The translations under genes and the position numbers were made by a program. A stretch of DNA of 64,000 bases from IMG/VR virus record IMGVR_UViG_3300009703_000007, positions 1-64,000 of that record; one strand, written 5' to 3'. A model generated the notes under the pieces. That model was not told where the DNA came from and ran no database searches. It saw nothing but the letters and a program-made list of their open reading frames with translations. The stretch is from a virus. Shown here one piece after another: positions 21,653 through 28,355 of the stretch. How positions within the stretch are numbered: position 1 is the stretch's first letter; each line of letters starts with the position of its first letter.

Positions 21653-21725
21653 GCTAACGGAAGGAGCGTGGCGAACGCTACCCTCCCACGCACCCACCGG
21701 CTCGAGCCAGCAGATACGCATAAGT

Positions 21726-22025
21726 CTACACGATCCGGAATCCGCAGATGTCCTTTCGAGGGATCCATCGCTTGACCGGAGCGTTTCGGTTATCGGTCAC
21801 GACGACCAGGCCCGCCGCGGACTGTCGGATGTTCGACCCGGTGATCACCTCAAAGTTACGGTCCACCGGGCGTTTGACCAGTAGCTCGTACCGACGCCAG
21901 CGGCTACGCGGAGACATCCACTCTCGAGTGATCGTGACCGGCAACGGCTTGAAGCCCGTCTTGGGACGAGCCCAGTGCCGGAAGTTCCGTATGGGGTGCG
22001 GGATCAGCTTCTGCAAAAACAGCAT
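21726..22025 (-). CDS. Basic hypothetical protein, 99 aa
   Basis: Arg/Lys/Trp-rich, predicted mostly beta (RRYELLVKRPVDRNFEVITG). ATG at 22025 follows AAGGAGGTACGTAG, which is one arm of the 22027-22066 inverted repeat. Could bind nucleic acid by composition; no domain was recognised. Confidence 0.65.
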   Translation of the reverse strand: MLFLQKLIPHPIRNFRHWARPKTGFKPLPVTITREWMSPRSRWRRYELLVKRPVDRNFEVITGSNIRQSAAGLVVVTDNRNAPVKRWIPRKDICGFRIV

Positions 22026-22026
22026 T

Positions 22027-22066
22027 CTACGTACCTCCTTCGTATACTTATACCATAGGTACGTAG
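22027..22066 (-). promoter_or_regulatory. GGTATAAG promoter inside a 9-bp RBS-sequestering inverted repeat
   Basis: CTACGTACC (22027-22035) and GGTACGTAG (22058-22066) are perfect complements. The loop holds GGTATAAG (22047-22054, minus strand) and the Shine-Dalgarno GGAGG abuts the inner edge of the start-proximal arm. Same layout as at 17728 and 23840, but on the minus strand and with the minus-type box. Confidence 0.7.
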
Positions 22067-22076
22067 TGCTATTTGT

Positions 22077-22478
22077 CTAGTCTAGAGGCAGGGTCTGTTG
22101 TACAGGAGGTATAACGTCAGCTATGCCTTTGATAGACATGACCCTTTCCCAGAGCTGCAACGCTGACGCGTAGATCTCAGCCATCTGGCCGGGGGTCTCT
22201 ACGAGCACAGAGCATACCTCACCGTCCAGCGCCTCAAGAGCCATATTCGCCAAGTCTATCTGGACTGCGACGATGTCCATCTTGTTAGGGGTAGTGATTA
22301 TGTCCGCGAACACCAGGAGGTCGTCACTGACGTCGTCAGCCTGAGCACACGAGGTATCCACAGGGTCGTCAAACACTGCGTGGTGCGCAGGGGTACCGGA
22401 GAATGCGACCCCCTTTAAAGCAACGTCCAACGGATCACGCACGGACAGAGCCTCGTCAATTAGTTTGTCCTTATTCAT
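22077..22478 (-). CDS. Hypothetical protein, 133 aa
   Basis: ATG at 22478 (MNKDKLIDEALSVRD) chosen; the frame is open 13 codons further, into the upstream gene. GGTATAGG directly precedes the ATG. Acidic, helical, with DDLLVFADIIT near the middle. Not recognised. Confidence 0.6.
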   Translation of the reverse strand: MNKDKLIDEALSVRDPLDVALKGVAFSGTPAHHAVFDDPVDTSCAQADDVSDDLLVFADIITTPNKMDIVAVQIDLANMALEALDGEVCSVLVETPGQMAEIYASALQLWERVMSIKGIADVIPPVQQTLPLD

Positions 22479-22479
22479 C

Positions 22480-23100
22480 CTATACCGTGGTGATGAGATC
22501 AATGGTCTTGGACACAAAGTCTCTAACGATGATGGACTTAGAAAGCTCTGCGATACGCCCGAACTGGATCATGTCGAAGTCCGGGAACGGTACGGTTGCT
22601 GCCGCGGTGAGGAACTCTTCGTTAGTGAGTTCTTGTTTGTCCATGAGCTCCGAGATGGGGCCCATTGATACCTTGAACGTATCGAATGCGATTCGATCCA
22701 CGAGGGACCAGAAAGCGTAGCTTTGGCTGTAGACAGCTACGTCCTCTTCGTTGAGTCCGTAGTTTGCTCCTATGCAGAATACGCCTTCTGCCAGCTCCAA
22801 GAACACAGCAAAGCCTTCCTCTAGGACTGACCTATCGGGAAGCGTCTCCTCTGGGAAGAGAAGGCTGAGAGCGTCGATAGAAGATCCGCCGAAAGGGTTC
22901 CCTGCCATAGATGCTGCCAGCTCGGCAATGTTCTCTACGGAAGGAACTTCGGTGAGGCCCACGGTTTCAGTAAGAGTTGCGGAAGCTGAAGGCGTCTTCA
23001 TGAGGGCCGCTGCTTCAGCGAGAAGAGTTGCGGAAGCTGAAGGCGTCTTCATGAGGGCCGCTGCTTCAGCGAGAAGAGTTGACTTGAGTGAGTCGTCCAT
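22480..23100 (-). CDS. Acidic protein with duplicated N-terminal 17-residue unit
   Basis: 206 residues. The unit LLAEAAALMKTPSASAT occurs twice in tandem (residues about 7-23 and 24-40), then a degenerate third copy (LTETVGLTEVPS). The rest is helical and acidic. The duplication is perfect at DNA level over 51 bp. Function unknown. Confidence 0.65.
   Translation of the reverse strand: MDDSLKSTLLAEAAALMKTPSASATLLAEAAALMKTPSASATLTETVGLTEVPSVENIAELAASMAGNPFGGSSIDALSLLFPEETLPDRSVLEEGFAVFLELAEGVFCIGANYGLNEEDVAVYSQSYAFWSLVDRIAFDTFKVSMGPISELMDKQELTNEEFLTAAATVPFPDFDMIQFGRIAELSKSIIVRDFVSKTIDLITTV
22970..23082. repeat. Two tandem 51-bp direct repeats
   Basis: The unit beginning GAGTTGCGGAAGCTGAAGGC repeats perfectly with a 51-bp period within the 22480 gene, so copy number can change without a frameshift. 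Confidence 0.8.
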
Positions 23101-23153
23101 TTGTATTTCCTATTGTTGGCGGAGGTTTGTCCGCTGATGATCTCGAGGTAAGA

Positions 23154-23639
23154 TTAGTCTTTTAGGTGCCTCGGAATTACTTCATTTAGCATGTCCAACA
23201 TACTCTCTGTGAGAGTACGTGACTTAAGTGCATGCTGCGAGTATTTTCCTCCCACCACCATCCACCCGTGGTAGTCTCCGTTGAACTGGTCAGGTAGTAG
23301 ATATAGGCGAGAGTCGTTTGTAAGGGCCCCCAGAGCTTCCGTAACGCGCTGGGAGGTGCCCAGGTGGTTCAGGGCTAGCACAAGGTCGCAAGCGGGCGCA
23401 AAAGACGTTCTAGAGCCTTGTACGAAGCTCACGTATAGAGACCTACCGGAGCCCCTGCGAGACACGCCCGTGATGTGCACAGGCTCCCACCGCTGCGTGT
23501 ACTCTTGCATGTAGGCTTTGGCACCTATAATCGCGGTACAAGCCGGTTGTAGTTTGTTGTCTTCAGCACGCAGGGCCCTCCAGAATAGAGAGGAGCCGGG
23601 CTTCAGCTTAGCGGCGTCGAAGCTTTCGGAGCTTAGCAT
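23154..23639 (-). CDS. Hypothetical protein, 161 aa
   Basis: Mixed alpha/beta with GSLFWRALRAEDN near the start and LYVSFVQGSRTSFAPACDLVLALN in the middle. ATG at 23639 overlaps the 23608 gene by 32 nt. Not recognised. Confidence 0.6.
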   Translation of the reverse strand: MLSSESFDAAKLKPGSSLFWRALRAEDNKLQPACTAIIGAKAYMQEYTQRWEPVHITGVSRRGSGRSLYVSFVQGSRTSFAPACDLVLALNHLGTSQRVTEALGALTNDSRLYLLPDQFNGDYHGWMVVGGKYSQHALKSRTLTESMLDMLNEVIPRHLKD

Positions 23640-23808
23640 ATAACTTGTTCCAGAAGATGAAGGGCCAGAGAGTAGCTCTTGTTATAGTGCGGAGCATCGC
23701 AATGAGTACGCCTACGAAGTCCTTAGATGGAGCATCCCAGGCGTCGTAGTGGGCTAAGGTCCCTGCTATTAACAGAGATATTGATGTGTAGGCTAAAGTG
23801 AGCTCCAT
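23608..23808 (-). CDS. Small membrane protein, 66 aa
   Basis: Two hydrophobic stretches (about residues 4-19 and 31-51) and a strongly basic C-terminus (KLYAKLRKLRRR), a shape found in small phage holin-like or inner-membrane proteins. No endolysin is adjacent. Its basic tail is encoded in the overlap with the 23154 gene. Confidence 0.55.
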   Translation of the reverse strand: MELTLAYTSISLLIAGTLAHYDAWDAPSKDFVGVLIAMLRTITRATLWPFIFWNKLYAKLRKLRRR

Positions 23809-23839
23809 GCGGTAGTCCGTCGGTGGTTAAGTAGGGTGG

Positions 23840-23866
23840 CATCTCCTACTATGTAGACAGGAGATG
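23840..23866 (+). promoter_or_regulatory. Promoter inside an RBS-sequestering inverted repeat
   Basis: CATCTCCT (23840-23847) and AGGAGATG (23859-23866) are perfect 8-bp complements with loop ACTATGTAGAC, which holds a TACTATGT -10-like box. The right arm contains AGGAG, the ribosome-binding site of the ATG at 23869. Confidence 0.7.
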
Positions 23867-23868
23867 TG

Positions 23869-24228
23869 ATGAATATTGAACAGGCTTACGCCGCAGGCTT
23901 TCAGGCGGCTATTGATGATTTCCTTAAGGTAGCGACACTCTCACCCGCAGCCATGCGCACTGTTGCCATGGGAGGGCTGGGCGCAGTAAGCGGAGCTGCA
24001 GGTGGAGCACTTAGCACGGATAAAGCCATGCACGAGAACCTGCCTGGATTGGACGGCGCCTACAAAGAAAGGCGACGAAAAAGAGGTTTGATAGGTGCTG
24101 GTCTGGGTGCCATAGCAGGCGCTGCTGGAGGCCACGGACTCAACGTCGCGCAGGACATGGCACAAGCTGCAAAGCCTAAACCACTCCTCCAGCTCCCCGC
24201 TCCTACGGTGGTGCCTCCTGTTCCGTAA
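23869..24228 (+). CDS. Glycine-zipper protein with N-terminal tag, 119 aa
   Basis: ATG at 23869 (a GTG one codon earlier is also open). The N-terminus EQAYAAGFQAAIDDFLKVA is the shared tag motif. Two Gly/Ala-rich segments (about residues 28-45, 68-90) are separated by a charged loop with RRKRG. Pro-rich C-terminus. Isolated between minus-strand genes and under its own sequestered promoter. Confidence 0.65.
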   Translation: MNIEQAYAAGFQAAIDDFLKVATLSPAAMRTVAMGGLGAVSGAAGGALSTDKAMHENLPGLDGAYKERRRKRGLIGAGLGAIAGAAGGHGLNVAQDMAQAAKPKPLLQLPAPTVVPPVP

Positions 24229-24242
24229 GGGGGGGTATGTTG

Positions 24243-24674
24243 TTAGCTAACGTACCCAGTTTCATCGACACTGTACACACCGTCAACGGGCTCTTCGGTG
24301 CGAGCCCTTCCGTCGCGCAGCACAGCAAGATGGTGCTCTCCCGTTACGGCAGCGTAATCGGGTGCTTCCCGGATCACCCTGCCTGGTATTTCTTCCCAGT
24401 TGTAAGGGCGGGAATAGATGGATACCTCGATATGATTGCCCGCATGACTTCTGCCGCAGTAGGCGCCCACCCAGGAGTATCCGGACTCCGCAGTAGTCTT
24501 CCGTACAAGTAGTTCTCTATCAGCCGCGGAAGGCATCACAGCTACCAGCTTACTACTGTGTGTGGGATGCAGAGTGACTGTACGTACTGCAGGTTCGTAG
24601 ATCACAAGCAGCATACCGAAACCACTTTCGTGTGCAGAGTCTTGGAGTTCCAGAGAAAATTCTTCCACGATCAC
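24243..24674 (-). CDS. Hypothetical protein, 143 aa
   Basis: Beta-rich (LLVIYEPAVRTVTLHPTHSSKLVAV). ATG at 24674 overlaps the stop of the nucleotidase-like gene as ATGA, so the two are likely coupled. Not recognised. Confidence 0.65.
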   Translation of the reverse strand: MIVEEFSLELQDSAHESGFGMLLVIYEPAVRTVTLHPTHSSKLVAVMPSAADRELLVRKTTAESGYSWVGAYCGRSHAGNHIEVSIYSRPYNWEEIPGRVIREAPDYAAVTGEHHLAVLRDGRARTEEPVDGVYSVDETGYVS

Positions 24675-25270
24675 GCTGTATTCTCCTGCTCGTGCAATAT
24701 TCGACGTATTGATGACAAGGCCTGATCCCAGTTGTACACCAAGTCAACGTTGTCGGGGATGTGTACGCCCTGATTACCAGGGGCATTGAATAGTATCGCC
24801 TGTCTCCCCCAGGCGTCAGCCCAAGCAATAGCATTTTCGTGGTGGTCTTCTACGAGCACACGGCCGTTCACCAAAGACTTATCCTTAGCGAAGATGACGT
24901 CTTTCTCCACCAAGCAAGTGTGGGTAGCGATCCAGCGCCTACGTTCGTAGTCCCATGTCGGAGCTGTCCAAACAGGGCTGGTGAGAATCTTGACTGAGAG
25001 ACCATACGAGTTCACCAGGATATCAACTGCGTTTACTGCTCCGGGCAAAGCCCCCATACTACTGGCGAACCCGGGAGCGTCCATCGCCCTGTAGATGTCT
25101 TTGGTGGCTTCTCCGAACTGCTTGTACAGGTCAGCGTACGCCATGTCCTGGGTGTAGGGCAGTCCCATTAGGTCAGCGGTGTCGCCAAGCTGTCCTAAGA
25201 AATCACTTAGTACTCCGTCACAGTCAAGAAGAATGGGCAGCTCTGTTATGTGTTTGTTACTCATGTCCAC
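24671..25270 (-). CDS. HAD-superfamily 5'-nucleotidase-like protein (NT5C type)
   Basis: 199 residues from a GTG at 25270, or 197 from the ATG at 25264. LLDCDGVLSDF gives the HAD nucleophile/acid pair D14 and D16 (ATG numbering); ILTSPVW is motif II; KDKSLVNGRVLVEDHHENA carries the motif III Lys and motif IV acids. Family members remove phosphate from deoxynucleotides, so a nucleotide-pool role is likely. It overlaps the nucleotidyltransferase gene upstream. Confidence 0.75.
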   Translation of the reverse strand: MDMSNKHITELPILLDCDGVLSDFLGQLGDTADLMGLPYTQDMAYADLYKQFGEATKDIYRAMDAPGFASSMGALPGAVNAVDILVNSYGLSVKILTSPVWTAPTWDYERRRWIATHTCLVEKDVIFAKDKSLVNGRVLVEDHHENAIAWADAWGRQAILFNAPGNQGVHIPDNVDLVYNWDQALSSIRRILHEQENTA

Positions 25271-26276
25271 TCTCGGCGTTTGTCGCTGCGTATGCCGCTG
25301 CGTACCTATCGATTATGATTCTCATGACTTCGTCACGGTTAGGCTGGTCAGGAAGCTCAGACGCCGCAGAAGCCTCTTCTACTCTCACTACCCACTCGTC
25401 CAACTCCTCAGCAAGTTCCTCGTAAGGTACTTGACCTTTTCGTATGGAAAGGAGCCTCGACGCGTCAGGTCTAGGAAAAGTGATGTGGCCTGTTTGTAGA
25501 AGTTCAACAGTCTCAGACGACACACGTATGGCGTGCATTACCGCCTTCCAGTCGACACCGTCAGCAGAGGCCGCGGCTTGTGCACGTCTTCCGTAGCGGT
25601 CGACCAGAGGCTGCAGCGTACTGTCTATGGAGTACTGCACACCGTTGTAGAAAGGGATCTTCCTGCCACACACTGATAGCGCTGGTGCTGTGGAATACTT
25701 GTCACCATTGGTGACCACCACTGACACTAGTTCCATGTGGTCTCCGTTGGCTAACGTGTCCATTGTTCGCGGCCAGTCACCAACTTTTGACCCAGGCTTA
25801 CTCTGCTCCAGCGTCTCGAAGGCAATCAACGCCTCTTTGGCTTCGCACAGTCGTTGGGTCTTAACACTGTAACTAGGCGCTTGGGCCCGGCAGTACCCGA
25901 CCATCTTCTCCACGTTCTTGGAAATGATCAGCGGCTTCAAAACGTCGCGCAGAGGCCCCCAGGTTTCCCGGGTGCCTAAAGGTTGATCACTAAACAGGAG
26001 TTCTATCGCTACAGTTTGGCCACACAATGCAAGCTGGGCCCACTGAGCTAAAGTAAAGATCTCCAAATCAAGGATGCCTGCTGACGTGTCTATGTCAGAG
26101 AAGTTGATGGTAGGTTTTATCCGCCTGTGTACCACGTCGCCAAAGCTCTCTACATAGATCGACTTGAAGTCTAGATCGGATCCCTCTACAGCGGTTCCGT
26201 ACAAATGACTTCCGTAGGGAGACACGAGTATTGGGGCGGATCCAGCGGGTAGAAGGCGTAAAACTGAGGATAGCAT
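25257..26276 (-). CDS. Nucleotidyltransferase (Pol beta superfamily, YcgL/RlaP-like)
   Basis: 339 residues. YGSHLYGTAVEGSDLDFKSIYV (residues 21-42) contains the GS-x(8-12)-SD-x-D signature, with likely metal ligands D34 and D36; a third acid may be in ILDLEIFTLAQW. The C-terminal 200 residues are helical. The family includes predicted RNA-repair nucleotidyltransferases. Divergent with the 26303 gene across a 26-bp AT-rich gap, and upstream of the nucleotidase-like gene in one operon. Confidence 0.75.
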   Translation of the reverse strand: MLSSVLRLLPAGSAPILVSPYGSHLYGTAVEGSDLDFKSIYVESFGDVVHRRIKPTINFSDIDTSAGILDLEIFTLAQWAQLALCGQTVAIELLFSDQPLGTRETWGPLRDVLKPLIISKNVEKMVGYCRAQAPSYSVKTQRLCEAKEALIAFETLEQSKPGSKVGDWPRTMDTLANGDHMELVSVVVTNGDKYSTAPALSVCGRKIPFYNGVQYSIDSTLQPLVDRYGRRAQAAASADGVDWKAVMHAIRVSSETVELLQTGHITFPRPDASRLLSIRKGQVPYEELAEELDEWVVRVEEASAASELPDQPNRDEVMRIIIDRYAAAYAATNAESGHE

Positions 26277-26302
26277 ATGGTATTGCCCCCTATAATAAAG
26301 TT

Positions 26303-26821
26303 ATGGTACTCACACACGTACAACTCATACGTTTGATTACACTGCCTTATACCAAAGAAGCTGCCAATTTAAGGTTAGGTACGCTCAAGGCCGTGGGAGC
26401 CGGTGCAGGCCTAGGTGCAGGCCTAGGTGCTGCTCACGCAGCTTGGAAAGGGGAGGAGCTGGGTGAAGGCGCAGCTAGAGGAGGACTACTGGGTGCGGTT
26501 GGCATGGGTGTAGGTAGGCACAACGTCAACAAAGTAATGCAGTCAGGGCTGGACAGGCGTGTACGAGACGCTGCTATTGATGTAGCTGGCGCCGGTGGGC
26601 GAAGTTTGGACAACGTTTTGTCGGCGTCTCCTCAGTACGCTACGAAAGTCACTCAGAAAGCTGTAGATAATTCCCTGGGTGGACTCATGGATCCTGCGCT
26701 GTTGGCTGCTCGTGAGGGTGCTGAGATGGGTCGTATAGGTGCAAGGAGTCGTTCCGGCGAACGTGCGTTGGCCGACTTCTTGGCCAAGAACCCGGGGGGT
26801 GTAGCCAGTCCAGCACCCTGA
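26303..26821 (+). CDS. Glycine-zipper protein, 172 aa
   Basis: ATG at 26303 follows CCCCTATAATAAAGTT with no ribosome-binding site, so initiation may be leaderless or at a later TTG. Residues about 28-75 are Gly/Ala-rich with the repeat GAGLGAGLGAA. The remainder is a charged helical domain. Same class as the 15551 and 23869 products. Confidence 0.6.
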   Translation: MVLTHVQLIRLITLPYTKEAANLRLGTLKAVGAGAGLGAGLGAAHAAWKGEELGEGAARGGLLGAVGMGVGRHNVNKVMQSGLDRRVRDAAIDVAGAGGRSLDNVLSASPQYATKVTQKAVDNSLGGLMDPALLAAREGAEMGRIGARSRSGERALADFLAKNPGGVASPAP

Positions 26822-26952
26822 CCAACAGTAGAAAAGGTAAGGCCAACATCACTACTCCGAGGAATAAGGACATGGTCAGCACAAACTTGAGGACGTAGCG
26901 CGCCTTGAACACTCTATGAAAACACCACCTGACTAAAGGTAGGAGATAGCCT

Positions 26953-27681
26953 ATGCGCACGGGCAAAATAAGAACACTGCTGTTTATACTTCTTACGGCT
27001 GTAACACTTGCTGTTATAAGCGTACCGGCCATCCCCGGCTATGTGAATATGCAGGTGGACGCAGCTACAGACTACGCCGGCCTGGTCATCAACAAGTTCA
27101 GCAGGTTGGCTAGAAGTACGGTGATGTTGCGGACAGTAGTGGCATCCCCTACCCAAGAGATGGACGACTACATAACGACGTATAGTGGTGTTATAGTCAA
27201 GAGAGAAGGCCCCGTTGCTGTGATAGCTACTGTACGACATGGCTGCACCCCAGGAGGTATGACACCCTCCTTGATTGAAATCGTTGGAGGAGGTGAGGAT
27301 CTTAAACCTACCAAAGCACTTCGAATGCGGATCGATACTAGGCCAACTCACGCTGCCGATTTTTGTCTAGTGTGGGCAGAGATCCCCGGCCCCGCCATGC
27401 CTGTTGCAAAAAATTATTCTCCGGGATTCGGAGACAGGCTGCACTCCGTAGGATCCCCTGGGGGTATTGACCGTCTGCCTGTCGAGGGGCTGATGGCGGG
27501 ATACGATCCTTTTACTGATACCTATGTCGTGTCCATACCTGTGTCTCCGGGCGCGTCAGGAGGCCCAGTTGTGCACGAAGGAAAGGTTATAGGCCTGGTC
27601 TCTAAATATTTCGTGGACGTCAATCACGGAACTCGTGTTGTTACTGCAGAGAACCTACTAGAATTCATGGAACATGACTGA
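26953..27681 (+). CDS. Membrane-anchored trypsin-like serine protease
   Basis: 242 residues. Residues 7-28 form a signal anchor. The catalytic triad is visible: H96 in ATVRHGC, D136 in AADFCLVW, S202 in SPGASGGPVV. This is the S1/DegP order with the GxSGG motif; no PDZ domain follows. It should act outside the cytoplasmic membrane. The stop overlaps the next gene by 8 nt, so it is in one operon with the RNA polymerase fragment. AGGTAGGAGA precedes the ATG. Confidence 0.75.
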   Translation: MRTGKIRTLLFILLTAVTLAVISVPAIPGYVNMQVDAATDYAGLVINKFSRLARSTVMLRTVVASPTQEMDDYITTYSGVIVKREGPVAVIATVRHGCTPGGMTPSLIEIVGGGEDLKPTKALRMRIDTRPTHAADFCLVWAEIPGPAMPVAKNYSPGFGDRLHSVGSPGGIDRLPVEGLMAGYDPFTDTYVVSIPVSPGASGGPVVHEGKVIGLVSKYFVDVNHGTRVVTAENLLEFMEHD

Positions 27682-28351
27682 TACCTACGAACCTGTTTTA
27701 CCGAAGCTGCGAGAGCTACTGGCAAAGCTACGTTTACGCGTTGACTATGACCCGGACTTTACTACGCTCACGGTGTACCCTCGCGACGAGGGATCCGAGT
27801 GGGGGGTCATGGATTTTGACGGTATCCCAGCGTCGCCGTATGAAAGGGATATGTTTTTACTAGAGTCTATAGAAGACCATCCTCACTTCGAAAAGCTACT
27901 CCACAAGGAGGTGGCTCCAACTGAGAAGTTGGGCATGGTATTGATGGACCTTGACGGAGACAAGTGGTACGCGGCGTCGTACCGCAAAGTCAAGACACTA
28001 CGCCCAGCTCTGTTCGGTAAGGACGGCAAGATATGGCTGAGCTCCTTCAGCGAGCTGGCGATGATTAGAGTGATGTCTGAGGTAGGGCGACGCAGGGTGG
28101 GGTTCAACAGGTCTGGAGATCAGATAAGAGGTACACTTCAGGTGGAGCATCCCGGAAAGATTCCATGGTCTCGCCAGGTTTACTTGTACGAGTTCGATCC
28201 CAAGAAGCTCGACCTCTCTAGAGTGTTCAGGCGAGGGCAATTCCAATTCGAGATAGCGCAGCACGAGCTGAAGCCGGACAGGGTATTCACCTCAACGCTA
28301 GCTACTGTCAGAAGGCTGTTCAACATCGAGCCATTGTACCAAGATAAGTAA
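27674..28351 (+). CDS. Hypothetical protein between protease and RNA polymerase genes
   Basis: 225 residues. Mixed alpha/beta with basic C-terminal half. VLMDLDGDKWYAA (DLDGD at residues 92-96) matches the D-x-D-G-D catalytic triad pattern of RNA polymerase beta-prime, and the downstream gene encodes exactly the part of beta-prime that follows this loop. However, the surrounding RAPTLHR-type sequence is missing, so the match may be chance. Otherwise not recognised. Confidence 0.6.
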   Translation: MTDTYEPVLPKLRELLAKLRLRVDYDPDFTTLTVYPRDEGSEWGVMDFDGIPASPYERDMFLLESIEDHPHFEKLLHKEVAPTEKLGMVLMDLDGDKWYAASYRKVKTLRPALFGKDGKIWLSSFSELAMIRVMSEVGRRRVGFNRSGDQIRGTLQVEHPGKIPWSRQVYLYEFDPKKLDLSRVFRRGQFQFEIAQHELKPDRVFTSTLATVRRLFNIEPLYQDK

Positions 28352-28355
28352 AGCC

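Noticed and set aside
24237-24512. Plus-strand 91-codon frame
   Set aside because: It lies fully opposite the 24243-24674 gene, which is coupled by ATGA to the nucleotidase-like gene and has better protein-like composition.
26685-27032. Minus-strand frame with a strongly hydrophobic stretch over the 26822-26952 gap
   Set aside because: The hydrophobic part covers the gap, but no clear start with a ribosome-binding site was found and most of the frame lies opposite two well-supported genes.
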